A stretch of 64,000 nucleotides of DNA from AP-15 sp963735445 (GTDB lineage: Bacteria > Pseudomonadota > Alphaproteobacteria > ATCC43930 > CGMCC-115725), in NCBI GenBank assembly GCA_963735445.1, contig CAVTLC010000031.1, forward strand, positions 33,604 to 97,603. Reading direction: 5' to 3'. Positions 18,083 through 26,620 of the stretch are shown here, one piece after another. The notes beneath the pieces are model-generated. The model searched no databases. It was given only the letters and a program-made list of their open reading frames with translations, and was not told the DNA's origin. Every line of letters begins with the position of its first letter. Within the stretch, counting starts at the first letter, position 1. The position numbers and the translations under genes were made by a program.

Positions 18083-19027
18083 ATGACGATCTTTACGAAC
18101 ACCTTCGGCCTGGCGATGCGGAATTTTACGACCTGGCCGGAAATGCCCGATCCGCAGGGGCTGATCGACTACGCTCTTAAGGCTGAGGCGTTGGGTTTCG
18201 ACTCGGTCTGGGTTTGGGACCACATCCTGCTCGGCGTCGACCCGCCGTTCCCGGTCATCGACTCATTGACCCTGCTCGCCGCGATCGCCGCGCGCACCAC
18301 CAAGATCAAGCTCGGTACCGGCGTCCTGGTTTTGCCGTTGCGCAACCCTGTGGTTTTGGCAAAGGAATTGTCGAGCCTCGACCTGATCGCCGGCGGCCGG
18401 CTGCTGCTCGGTATGGCATCGGGCTGGTACAAGCGCGAATTCGATGCGGTCGGCATCCCATTCCACGAGCGCGGGCGGATAATGGACCGCAATCTCGAGA
18501 TCCTGCGCCGGCTGTGGACCGAGGACCAGGTCAACGCCGAATACCCGCCGCATGTCCTACGCGGCTCGAATATGTCGCCAAAACCGTCGCCATTGCCGCC
18601 GATCGTGATAGGCGGCTATGTCGACCGCGTTTTAAAACGCGCTGCACTGAACGGCGGCTGGCTGACCTATTTTTACACGCCTGACGGCTTCACCCAATCC
18701 TGGGCCAAGGTGCAAGGCTTCGCCCAGGCCGCCGGAAAGGACCCGGCAAGCCTGCTCAACGCTAATCAGTTGCCGATCTATGTCGGAGCGTCGCGCGACG
18801 CGGTCGAGGCGCCAATGATGGAATGGCTCGGTCAGGAATGGGATTACGCGGCCTGGAGCCAGTCGACCAAGGATTCAGCGATTATTGGCACCGTCGACGA
18901 GTGCGTGGCGCAATTGCGCGCGCAGCTCGCCGTTGGAGTCCAAAAACTGATCTTCATCCCCTACCGCTATCAGCCCGAGCAAGTCGAAATCATCGCCCGC
19001 GACATCATCCCGAGGCTCCGGGGCTGA
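18083..19027 (+). CDS. LLM-class flavin-dependent oxidoreductase
   Basis: Luciferase-like monooxygenase family, 314 residues, probably using reduced FMN or F420 to oxidise an organic substrate in the cytoplasm. Hallmarks are LGFDSVWVWDHILLG at about residues 38-52, IKLGTGVLVLPLRNPVVLAKE at about 75-95, and GRLLLGMASGWYKREFDAVGIPF, the TIGR03619-like core. It lies 11 bases after the CoA-transferase beta subunit, so it probably acts on the same pathway. The C-terminal part is intact. The cofactor and substrate are inference. Confidence 0.84.
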   Translation: MTIFTNTFGLAMRNFTTWPEMPDPQGLIDYALKAEALGFDSVWVWDHILLGVDPPFPVIDSLTLLAAIAARTTKIKLGTGVLVLPLRNPVVLAKELSSLDLIAGGRLLLGMASGWYKREFDAVGIPFHERGRIMDRNLEILRRLWTEDQVNAEYPPHVLRGSNMSPKPSPLPPIVIGGYVDRVLKRAALNGGWLTYFYTPDGFTQSWAKVQGFAQAAGKDPASLLNANQLPIYVGASRDAVEAPMMEWLGQEWDYAAWSQSTKDSAIIGTVDECVAQLRAQLAVGVQKLIFIPYRYQPEQVEIIARDIIPRLRG

Positions 19028-19034
19028 GCACGAG

Positions 19035-19811
19035 TTAGCTGAGCGGCATCTCCGGCAGGGTTACGATGTCGACACCGGCGGCTTCGAGGCCTTGGCGCAC
19101 CGCGCGGGCGGCAATCACCGCCGAGGGTTCGTCACCATGCAGGCACAAGGTGTCGAGACGCACCTTTAGCCGTTTGCCGGTGCGCGAGATAATCTCGTCG
19201 TTGACGACCATGTTGACGACGCGATCGCGGATCTCGTCCGGGTCATGCAACACCGCACCCGGTATCTTGCGCGAGGTCAGATTGCCGTCATCGTCATAGA
19301 GCCGGTCGCAAAACCCCTCGCGCGCCAAGGGCAGGCCGAGTTCTAACGCGGCCTTTTCCATCTGCGAGCCGGCGAGCGCTACATAGATCAGGTCGCGGTC
19401 GACGGTCTTCATCGCCCGGCCGACGGCCAGTGCCAACTCGATGTCCTCGGCCGCCATGTTGTTCAAGGCGCCATGCGTCTTCACATGCGTGACCTTGCGG
19501 CCGACATAGGCAGCCATCGCCTGCAACGCGCCGATCTGGTAGGCGATCATGTATTCGAGGTCGCGCGGGTTGATGTCGATACGGCGGCGGCCAAACCCCC
19601 ACAAATCGTTGAATCCGGGATGCGCGCCGATGCTGACGCCCGCCTCCGCCGCGAGGCTGACGAGCCGATGCATCGTCACCGGGTCGCCGGCGTGAAACCC
19701 GCATGCGATGCTTGCCGAGCGGATGATCTTCATCAACGCGGCATCGTCGCCCATTTCCCAGGCGCCAAAACCCTCGCCCATATCGGCATTGAGATTGATC
19801 GCTTTTGCCAT
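19035..19811 (-). CDS. pxpA: 5-oxoprolinase subunit A (LamB/YcsF family)
   Basis: PxpA works with PxpB and PxpC to hydrolyse 5-oxoproline to glutamate with ATP, removing a damaged cyclised glutamine product. From the ATG at 19811, behind GTGAGGAGCC, it reads INLNADMGEGFG, then ACGFHAGDP, IGAHPGFNDLWGFGRR and VKTHGALNN, the conserved LamB/YcsF motifs. RLDTLCLHGDEPSA comes near the end. Length is 258 residues, the family norm. The longer open frame to 19958 runs across the divergent pxpB start and is rejected. Gene context with pxpBC on the opposite strand, 64 bases away, confirms the assignment. Confidence 0.93.
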   Translation of the reverse strand: MAKAINLNADMGEGFGAWEMGDDAALMKIIRSASIACGFHAGDPVTMHRLVSLAAEAGVSIGAHPGFNDLWGFGRRRIDINPRDLEYMIAYQIGALQAMAAYVGRKVTHVKTHGALNNMAAEDIELALAVGRAMKTVDRDLIYVALAGSQMEKAALELGLPLAREGFCDRLYDDDGNLTSRKIPGAVLHDPDEIRDRVVNMVVNDEIISRTGKRLKVRLDTLCLHGDEPSAVIAARAVRQGLEAAGVDIVTLPEMPLS

Positions 19812-19875
19812 GCCCGGCTCCTCACGCTTATTCTCGTCAACTAAGTGCGATCGCCGATTGTAGCAAGGAATTGAA

Positions 19876-20598
19876 GTGACGGTGCGTTTCCTGTCGGTCG
19901 GCGACCGCGCGCTGACCGTCGAATTCGGCGACGCGATCGACCACGAGCTGAGCCGCAAAGTCCTGCGCCTCGATCGCGTGATCCGCGCCGAGCGCCTGTC
20001 GGGGGTTATCGAGACCGTACCGACCTTTCGCTCGCTGACGTTGCATTACGATCCGGCGACGACCTCGCGGGCCGAGCTCGAACGCACCATCACCGGGTTG
20101 CTCGACCGGCGCGACACTGCCGCCGCCGTGGCGCGGCTGTGGCGGATCCCGGTCTGCTATGCAGGCGAATATGCCCCGGATCTCGACGATGTCTCGCGGC
20201 GGACAGGGCTTTCAACAGACGATGTCGTCGCGATGCACAGCGGGGTGCGCTACCACGTTTACATGCTCGGGTTTTTGCCGGGCTTCCCGTATATGGGTGA
20301 TCTGCCGCCGACGCTGGCCTTGCCGCGGCGGGCCGATCCGCGGGTCCGGGTCCCGGCCGGATCGATTGCTATCGCGACCACGCTGACCGCGATCTATCCC
20401 TATGACAGCCCCGGCGGCTGGCATCTGATCGGGGCGACCCCGATCCGCTTTTTCGATCCCGCTCGCGATCCGCCGTCATTACTCGCAGCCGGCGACGCAG
20501 TTCAGTTCGAGCCGATTGGCCCGGATGCGTTCACCGCGATAAGGCGAGCGGTCGAGAGCGGCGGTTATACCGTGGAAAGCGCGCCGGTCGCGGCATGA
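19876..20598 (+). CDS. pxpB: 5-oxoprolinase subunit B
   Basis: PxpB (KipI/allophanate hydrolase subunit 1 family), 240 residues, starting at GTG. Key segments: FLSVGDRALTVEFGD at the N-terminus, PTFRSLTLHYDP, the central HSGVRYHVYMLGFLPGFPYMGD loop that is diagnostic for the family, and GSIAIATTLTAIYPYDSPGGWHLIG. It overlaps pxpC by four bases (ATGA) and is divergent from pxpA, so one intergenic region of about 64 bases probably drives both units. Confidence 0.93.
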   Translation: MTVRFLSVGDRALTVEFGDAIDHELSRKVLRLDRVIRAERLSGVIETVPTFRSLTLHYDPATTSRAELERTITGLLDRRDTAAAVARLWRIPVCYAGEYAPDLDDVSRRTGLSTDDVVAMHSGVRYHVYMLGFLPGFPYMGDLPPTLALPRRADPRVRVPAGSIAIATTLTAIYPYDSPGGWHLIGATPIRFFDPARDPPSLLAAGDAVQFEPIGPDAFTAIRRAVESGGYTVESAPVAA

Positions 20599-21628
20599 CC
20601 GCCGGCCTGCGCGTGCTGAACCCGGGTCTGCACACGACGGTGCAGGATCTCGGCCGGATCGGCTACCAAGCGCTTGGCGTTCCGGTTTCGGGCGCGCTCG
20701 ATAGCCTCGCTTTACGGCTCGCTAACGCGCTCGTCGGTAATCCCCAGGGTGCCGCGGCGCTCGAAATCCTGGGCGGCGGGCCCACTCTGCAAATCATGCG
20801 CCGACAGCGTGCGGCTCGCGGTCGCCGGAGCCGGCGCCGGCCTGGTCCTCATTGACGGCGGGCGGGCTCTCCCCGCATGGCAGAGTGTTACGCTCTTTCG
20901 CGGCGACGTGTTCCGGATCGTGCTTGGCCGCGAGTCGGTCTGCGCCTACCTCGCGGTCGAGGGCGGATTTAGCATCGCGCCGGTTCTCGGCAGCGCCTCG
21001 ACCTATGTGCGTGCCGGGCTCGGTGGTTTTCACGGACGGGCACTGCAGCGCGGCGACGAGGTGCCGCTGGCGGTCGATCACTCAGCCGAGCGGCGCGGAG
21101 CATCACCTACCCTCCCCGCCCCCAGCCGCACCCGACGATCCAATCCGTGTCGTCCTCGGCCCACAACAGCAGTGCTTCACCGAAGAAGCGTTGGCGACCC
21201 TACTCAGTGCCGAGTTTCGAATTTCGAAGGACGCCGACCGCATGGGGATAAGGCTCGACGGCCCGCCATTAGGCCATCGCGACGGTTGGGATATTGTCTC
21301 CGACGCAATCGCCACCGGCGCCATCCAGGTGCCCGGCTCGGGTCAGCCGATCGTACTGCTGGCCGATCATCAGACGACCGGCGGCTACCCAAAGATCGCG
21401 ACCGTGATCTCAGCCGATCTCCCGATCGTCGGCCGCCGCCGACCTGGAGACGCGATCCGCTTTGCCGAGGTCTCGGTCGAGCAAGCCGAACAGCTTGCCC
21501 GCGAAGCGGAGGAAAACATGACCGCCTCGCTCGCGGCGATCGAACCCGTATCCAGCGGTGCTGGCCTCGACCTCGCCTCTCTCTACGCCGGCAATCTGAT
21601 CAGCGGCGTCGTCACCGCGGTGGAATAA
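20595..21628 (+). CDS. pxpC: 5-oxoprolinase subunit C, two frameshifts
   Basis: PxpC (biotin-dependent carboxyltransferase-like/KipA family) third subunit. The first frame gives LHTTVQDLGRIGYQALGVP and the family's GALDSLALRLAN; the second gives RLAVAGAGAGLVLIDGGRALP and the AYLAVEGGF segment with YVRAGLGGFHGR; the third gives RVVLGPQQQCFTEEAL, SDAIATGAIQVPGSGQPIVLL and HQTTGGYPKIATV. The frame shifts by +1 near 20796 and again at about 21100-21125 in the linker. Removing two bases gives 343 residues, near the normal length. A bidirectional terminator follows. Probably an intact gene with base-call errors. Confidence 0.86.
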
Positions 21629-21630
21629 GC

Positions 21631-21661
21631 AAAAGGCCCCGACCGGGTGCTCGGGGCTTTA
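21631..21661. terminator. Bidirectional rho-independent terminator
   Basis: Stem arms GCCCCGA and TCGGGGC enclose an 8-base loop, with AAAA before and TTT after. It lies between pxpC and the convergent secreted-protein gene and can end transcription from both sides. Confidence 0.8.
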
Positions 21662-21674
21662 CCAGTTCCGCCGT

Positions 21675-22331
21675 TTAGTAGCCGTAAGGGTGGGCCGTCT
21701 TCGAAGCCGAGGGCGCGTAGTACTGGTCTTGCGGTGCCGGGTAGGGACCGTAGGTTCCGCTATACGGCCCATAGCTGTTGTAGGCTGGAGCCGGGCCGTA
21801 GCCGTTGTAGGCCGGGGCCGCATAGCCCTGATACGGGCCTGGTGGAGGATTTACGGGATAAGCGCCGGTCGCCATTGGTTGCGGCCCGGTCCCGAAGGCG
21901 CCGTAGCCGCCTGGCGGCGCGGCCGAGTTTCCGTAGTTGCTACCGGATGAACTGCGGTAACTCTCGGGCGAGCTGGCCGATCCCATTTGCGACGACCCAC
22001 AAAGCAGATCGCCGCCGGCATTCTGTACCCCACCCGGACAGCTGTCGGCGTGCTGCAGCTGCGTCGTTTGCCAGGTACCGTCGCCCCTGGGACAGAACGC
22101 GGTCAAGGTGCCTTGCAGCATCCGAACGTCCTTGCATTCGCCGAGATAGGAACCTCGCGGCAGTGCTCCTCCGGCCGTTTGCTGGGGCCCTTCGGTTGGC
22201 GGCGGAGCGCCGGGCGGTGTGGCGATCGGATTATTTTGATAGGGCATCAACATGGTTTGCGCCGATGCCGGGGCCGCCAGCATCACGCCGGCGAGCAGAA
22301 GCGCAGGAGATGCGGCGAGTATGGGTCTCAT
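21675..22331 (-). CDS. Secreted protein with a half CVNH-like domain and Tyr/Pro/Gly-rich tail
   Basis: Exported protein of 218 residues. The ATG at 22331 follows GGAGTGGAG; a longer frame from 22364 has no ribosome site. A signal peptide ends in ASA near residue 25. Residues about 60-112 read GSYLGECKDVRMLQGTLTAF, then a GTWQTTQL strand and DLLCG, resembling one repeat of the cyanovirin-N homology fold with its conserved cysteines. The last 100 residues are Tyr-Gly-Pro repeats of low complexity. CVNH domains bind sugars, so a glycan-binding role is possible but is inference. It is convergent with pxpC. Confidence 0.65.
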   Translation of the reverse strand: MRPILAASPALLLAGVMLAAPASAQTMLMPYQNNPIATPPGAPPPTEGPQQTAGGALPRGSYLGECKDVRMLQGTLTAFCPRGDGTWQTTQLQHADSCPGGVQNAGGDLLCGSSQMGSASSPESYRSSSGSNYGNSAAPPGGYGAFGTGPQPMATGAYPVNPPPGPYQGYAAPAYNGYGPAPAYNSYGPYSGTYGPYPAPQDQYYAPSASKTAHPYGY

Positions 22332-22478
22332 GCTCCACTCCTTCCAAGTGTTCATGCTCGCCAAACAGCCGCGCTATTTGATTTGATCCGCGACAGGGTC
22401 GCCCGCGACTGGCTTCCGGCCGTGCATAGCGCTACTTTCCCGATCAATTTGGTGGTTCTGTCGCTGGAGTTCACGGAA

Positions 22479-24167
22479 ATGGCGCAGCTCAGCTATGTTC
22501 ATGGCGCCAGCGAAACGCCGCTGATCGGAGAGACGATCGGCAATTACTTCGACCGCGCAGCCGAGCAATATGGCGCGCGCGATGCACTGATCGTGCGTCA
22601 TCAGAACATCCGCTGGAGCTGGCGGGAGCTGAAGCAGCGGGTCGATGATTTTGCCGCCGGCCTTTTAGCACTCGGCCTCAAACGCGGCGAGCGGATCGGG
22701 ATCTGGTCGCCCAACAATGCCGAATGGGTCGTAACCCAATTCGCCACCGCAAAGGCGGGGCTGATCCTGGTCAACATCAACCCCGCCTACCGCGTCACCG
22801 AGCTCGAATACGCGCTGAACAAGGCCGGCTGCAGCGCATTGATTACGGCGACGCGGTTCAAGACTAGCAATTACCTGGCAATGCTGGGCGAACTGGCGCC
22901 GGAGCTGGCGACGGCGTCACCCGGCGAATTGCGGGCGGCGCGCCTACCGGCGCTGCGCCTCGTGATCACGATCAGCGAGGACAATATAGCGGGGGCGGTT
23001 CGGTTTGACGCGGTTTACGATCTCGCGGGTAAACCCGAGCAGAACCGGCTCGCCGCACTTGCCGACGAATTGCAGTTCGACGATCCGATCAACATTCAAT
23101 TCACGTCGGGCACGACCGGGTTTCCGAAGGGCGCAACCCTCACCCACCACAATATTTTGAATAACGGCTTCTTTATTGGCGAAGCGATGCGGCTTGGTCC
23201 CGATGATCGCCTGTGCATTCCGGTACCGCTTTATCACTGCTTTGGGATGGTGCTTGGCAACCTCGCCTGTCTGACCCACGGCTCGGCAATGGTTTATCCG
23301 GGCGAAGGCTTCGACCCGCTGGCGACCCTCGAAACCGTCGAGGCCGAGCGCTGTACCGCCTTACACGGCGTCCCGACGATGTTTATTGCCGAGATGGACC
23401 ACCCCGACTTCGCCAAATTCGATCTGTCGTCGCTGCGCACGGGAATCATGGCAGGCAGCCCGTGCCCGATCGAGGTTATGAGGCGCGCGGTCGAACGCAT
23501 GCATCTGAAAGAGATTACGATCGCTTATGGTATGACCGAGACCAGCCCCGTCAGTTTTCAATCCTCGACCGATGATCCGATCGAACGCCGCGTCTCGACC
23601 GTCGGCCGCATCCAGCCGCATCTCGAAGTCAAGATTGTCGACTCCGAGGGCCGGATTGTGCCGCGCGGCACCCCGGGCGAATTGTGGACCCGCGGCTATT
23701 CGGTCATGCTCGGCTATTGGAATGATGAGGAAAAGACGCGCGAGGCAATCGACCCGGCACGCTGGATGAAAACCGGCGATCTCGCCACGATCGACGATGA
23801 AGGCTATTGCAATATCGTCGGCCGCATAAAGGACATGGTCATCCGGGGTGGGGAGAACGTCTATCCGCGCGAAATCGAGGAGTTCCTGTACCGGCATCCG
23901 AAAATCCAGGATGTGCAGGTGATCGGCGTCCCCGACTCACGCTATGGCGAGGAATTGTGCGCTTGGGTGCGGTTGCACGATGGCGAGACCGCGACCCCCG
24001 AGGAGATCCGCGCGTTCTGCCAGGGCCAGATCGCGCACTACAAAATCCCGCGTTATGTGAAATTCGTCGACGAATTTCCAATGACGGTCACCGGCAAGAT
24101 CCAGAAGTTCATCATGCGCGAGCAGATGATCGGCGAACTCGGGCTCCATGCCGAAAAGACGGCATAG
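22479..24167 (+). CDS. Long/medium-chain acyl-CoA synthetase
   Basis: AMP-binding ligase of 562 residues that makes acyl-CoA from a fatty or aryl acid. The ATG at 22479 follows GGAG and starts MAQLSYVHGASETPLIGETI; the open frame continues 490 bases further upstream, but that part is antisense to the secreted-protein gene and has no motif. Intact motifs: FTSGTTGFPKGATLTHHNIL, YGMTETSPV, GYWNDEEKT, WMKTGDLATID, GRIKDMVIRGGENVYP and the lysine motif TVTGKIQKF. The closest subgroup is the FadD3/AcsA-like AMP-binding proteins of propionate or medium-chain type. It seems monocistronic. Confidence 0.88.
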   Translation: MAQLSYVHGASETPLIGETIGNYFDRAAEQYGARDALIVRHQNIRWSWRELKQRVDDFAAGLLALGLKRGERIGIWSPNNAEWVVTQFATAKAGLILVNINPAYRVTELEYALNKAGCSALITATRFKTSNYLAMLGELAPELATASPGELRAARLPALRLVITISEDNIAGAVRFDAVYDLAGKPEQNRLAALADELQFDDPINIQFTSGTTGFPKGATLTHHNILNNGFFIGEAMRLGPDDRLCIPVPLYHCFGMVLGNLACLTHGSAMVYPGEGFDPLATLETVEAERCTALHGVPTMFIAEMDHPDFAKFDLSSLRTGIMAGSPCPIEVMRRAVERMHLKEITIAYGMTETSPVSFQSSTDDPIERRVSTVGRIQPHLEVKIVDSEGRIVPRGTPGELWTRGYSVMLGYWNDEEKTREAIDPARWMKTGDLATIDDEGYCNIVGRIKDMVIRGGENVYPREIEEFLYRHPKIQDVQVIGVPDSRYGEELCAWVRLHDGETATPEEIRAFCQGQIAHYKIPRYVKFVDEFPMTVTGKIQKFIMREQMIGELGLHAEKTA

Positions 24168-24419
24168 GTTCGGCTGGCGCCATTACTAAATGCGGTTCGT
24201 GAAGGCGAAGGATCAGCCTCGGGGCCGAGTGGCCGCTATTGTCTTGTGACCCCGCGCCGCGCTGAAAAACAAACCGCCCCAGACCCGAGAATAAACATGC
24301 CCGTCCTGGGCAATCCGAGCTGAAGCGGAACAACCGTCGGGCTATTGCCGTTCTTCCGAACTGGCGGCTGTGGCTTTCCACATTGGCGAGAGCCGCGAGA
24401 ACTGGAGAAGGAACCCAGG

Positions 24420-24695
24420 GTGAAAACACGATCGTTTGTGACCGGTGTCGTCGGCGCCGGGATGATCTTGGCTTTGGCGAGTTGCACAAATCCCTACGAT
24501 CCCGGGCAACGGGCGCTCGGAGGCGCTGCGATCGGCGCCGGCACCGGGGCGGCGATCGGCGCTATTGCCGGCGGCGGCACTGGTGCTGCAATCGGTGCGG
24601 CGACTGGCGGCGCGGTAGGCGCTGTCACCGGCGCTGCGACAACCCCTCCGCCGCCGGGCTATTATCCGCCGCCGCCCCCGCCGCCGCGTTATTAG
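24420..24695 (+). CDS. Glycine-zipper lipoprotein
   Basis: Small lipoprotein, 91 residues, starting at a GTG that follows GGAGAAGGA. The N-terminus VKTRSFVTGVVGAGMILALA leads to the lipobox Leu-Ala-Ser-Cys at residues about 24-27, so it should be lipidated and outer-membrane anchored. Residues about 37-75 are a glycine-zipper run (GAGTGAAIGAIAGGGTGAAI and onwards), as in Slp/17-kDa-antigen-type proteins, followed by a Pro-rich PPPPP-type tail. Function is unknown; such proteins often sit in envelope stress responses. It is convergent with the frameshifted lipoprotein gene. Confidence 0.75.
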   Translation: MKTRSFVTGVVGAGMILALASCTNPYDPGQRALGGAAIGAGTGAAIGAIAGGGTGAAIGAATGGAVGAVTGAATTPPPPGYYPPPPPPPRY

Positions 24696-24711
24696 CTGAA
24701 ATAAAATAGGA

Positions 24712-24736
24712 CCCGGCAGTCGCGATGGCTGCCGGG
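24712..24736 (-). terminator. Rho-independent terminator for the downstream lipoprotein gene
   Basis: Arms CCCGGCAG and CTGCCGGG form an 8-bp stem with a 9-base loop. On the minus strand the stem is followed by the T-rich TCCTATTTTATTT, so it ends the minus-strand gene that stops at 24776. On the plus strand there is no T tract. Confidence 0.65.
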
Positions 24737-24775
24737 CTCATTGCGAAGAACCTGACTCGGCAAATCTCAGCCAGA

Positions 24776-25629
24776 TCAACCCGGCGGCGCGGATTTAATT
24801 TCGTCGGCAATTTGCTGCACCGCCGCTCGCTGGGCCGGCGAATTGGACGTGCGCTGGAACCGCCGCTTCGATCACGCGTGGCGCTGGAGAACGTGCCGGA
24901 GGCGTGGAGGTCTCGATCAGTCGCGGAGCATGGTGCCGGACCGCGGGTTGCGGCTGAACCTCTATCGAATTTGTCCCTGGGCCGATCGACCGCGGCCCGA
25001 ATGCCGAGCCAGGCGGGCAAGCATTGCCGGATTTGCTGACCGAAACCTTTGGCGCGCCCCCGTTCCCCGAATACGAGTAGACCATCTGCTCGCTGCAGGT
25101 GCCGGCGCCGGTGCTGGTCGAGGTGACGACTACCCCCGACACCTGTCCCGGTCCGCCCGGCGGCATCGATGCCATCGCCGCCTCGATCGCCGGATTTGGT
25201 CCGACTAGCCAAATCGGTGCATCGGCGAGCGCTCGTGCTTGAGCGATCAGGCGCGCCGCCGCAGCCTGCTGATCGGCGGCTAGTCGATAAAATTCAGCCG
25301 GGCGGCGCCGTCACCACGTCAAACCCTTGATCTGCCCAGAGCTGCGGGCTGGCGGTCACCAGCTCCCCTGGACCAGGAAGCATGACCACGATAGCGGCAG
25401 GCGAATTGGGCCCGATCGCATAGACCGGCGCGGCGCCGCTATCGGCGGATTGCATCCCGATTGGCGCGGCTGGCGCATAAGCCTGCGGCGGAGAGTATGC
25501 GGCAGGCGGTACGTAGCCCGAACCCGGCGCATAGGCCTGCGGCGGCCCGCCGACGCCATAACTGCAGCCGGTAACGATCGGTAATATCGCAAGGCAGCCG
25601 CAGAGGGTTACGGCTCGCTGCTTCCACAT
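24776..25629 (-). CDS. Secreted lipoprotein, two frameshifts
   Basis: The start at 25629 has a strong GGAGGAGGCG site. A signal peptide leads into a lipobox-like Val-Thr-Gly-Cys at about residue 22, then a Pro/Ala/Tyr-rich linker and an AAIVVMLPGPGELV segment. The frame stops early at 25294. One extra C/G in the run at 25298-25303 removed lets it continue as AEFYRLAADQQAAAARLIAQ and APIWLVGPNPAIEAAM, then a disulfide-like CSEQMVY stretch. A second shift near 24850 restores a helical SNSPAQRAAVQQIADEIKS end and the stop at 24776. Total length is 283 residues. The two halves make sense only as one protein. The family is unknown to me. Confidence 0.62.
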
Positions 25630-25836
25630 CGATACGCCTCCTCCGATAGTCGATTTCGGCTCGAAAGATCACTCCCGATTTGGGCGATTTTTTGACCCGC
25701 TCGGCGCTAAACGGCACAATTCAGTGCCTCGACTCGGCCGAGGCGCAACCAGCACCCTCTCCGAAAGTGAACGGTTCGGCCATTTCCTCGCTTCCTACCC
25801 ATCACAGCCATGAGAGGCCGATAAGGTCGAGCTACA

Positions 25837-26058
25837 ATGAGCCGGTCGCGCGCTCGGATGCTATGGAGCAACCCTGGGAATCCACCGGATTGGGTGGCGC
25901 GTGCTCTTGGCATGGAGCCGCGACGTTTCAGTCGGGCGCTGCATAAGATCAAGGCAGCGAACGACTTCTCCGGCGTCGATCGTGTGATCATATACAGTGA
26001 TGGCGTAGTCACCGATGAGCAGGACGAACCGCTTGGCAACCTCCACGACGAAGACTGA
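25837..26058 (+). CDS. Small hypothetical protein (WVARALGM motif)
   Basis: Open frame of 73 residues with an ATG and a weak AAGGTCGAG ribosome site. The sequence LWSNPGNPPDWVARALGM, then RFSRALHKIKAANDFSG and RVIIYSDGVVTDE, looks like a small conserved protein, with a helical half and a short beta strand-turn ending acidic. It overlaps the next gene by 44 bases in another frame. I recall similar small proteins from other alphaproteobacteria but no function. It belongs to the accessory patch that runs to about 27.2 kb. Confidence 0.5.
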   Translation: MSRSRARMLWSNPGNPPDWVARALGMEPRRFSRALHKIKAANDFSGVDRVIIYSDGVVTDEQDEPLGNLHDED

Positions 26059-26503
26059 GGTCGGAGCCGACCGCAAGGCCTTTGTGACATTGCGCTTTGC
26101 CGGGGACGATCTCGACCCCGCCGAAATCTCTGCGGTGCTGCCGATCAAGCCGACCCGCGCGCATCGCAAGGGTGAGGAGTTCTTCGCCGGGCCGCGAGCG
26201 GGCAATCTGCGCGGCCGCACCGGAATGTGGTTTCTCGCTACCGACAAACTCGTGCCCAGCGACGACCTCCAGGACCATCTGGTTTTCCTGGAACGACTGC
26301 TCTACCCGGCGCCGGACGACAGCAGCCGAAGTGTCGAGCTCCGCGCGATCTTGGAGCGCACGCATTCTCACGCCCACATCACTTGCTTTTGGCGCGGCGC
26401 CACTGGGGAACCCTCGCCGCCTATCCTGGAGAGCCTCAAATCAGCCGTTGAGCCGTTGTCGGCCGACATCGAAACCGATTTCGCAGTCTCCAAGCGCACA
26501 TAG
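26015..26503 (+). CDS. DUF4279-domain protein
   Basis: Protein of 162 residues that fits the DUF4279 family, which is small, cytosolic and of unknown role and often found beside toxin-immunity or phage genes. Matching elements: KAFVTLRFAGDDLDPAEISA at the start, LPIKPTRAHRKGE, a TGMWFLATDK strand, and HAHITCFWRG near the end. The ATG at 26015 overlaps the previous gene; a TTG at 26033 would reduce the overlap. Immunity or antitoxin use is an inference from other occurrences. Confidence 0.62.
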   Translation: MSRTNRLATSTTKTEVGADRKAFVTLRFAGDDLDPAEISAVLPIKPTRAHRKGEEFFAGPRAGNLRGRTGMWFLATDKLVPSDDLQDHLVFLERLLYPAPDDSSRSVELRAILERTHSHAHITCFWRGATGEPSPPILESLKSAVEPLSADIETDFAVSKRT

Positions 26504-26566
26504 CTGGTCAGCGCTGTCGCTTTTCCATCATCTGACCCCGATCAGAGCAGCGGGGGCCTGACCAGA

Positions 26567-26599
26567 GACAATTTGTCGTACTATTGTCACTAAGTGACA
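26567..26599 (+). promoter_or_regulatory. Two palindromes (operator candidates) before the SeqA-N-like gene
   Basis: GACAA-T-TTGTC at 26567-26577 and TGTCACT-A-AGTGACA at 26585-26599 are both perfect palindromes. They lie 21 to 54 bases upstream of the likely start at 26621, with TACTAT (26579-26584), a good -10 match, between them. This layout is what an autoregulating ribbon-helix-helix protein would use. Confidence 0.55.
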
Positions 26600-26620
26600 T
26601 GGCTCATTGGGCAGGATGAG

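Noticed and set aside
21987..22478. N-terminal extension of the acyl-CoA synthetase
   Set aside because: This part overlaps the secreted-protein gene in the opposite strand and has no motif; a good ribosome site precedes 22479.
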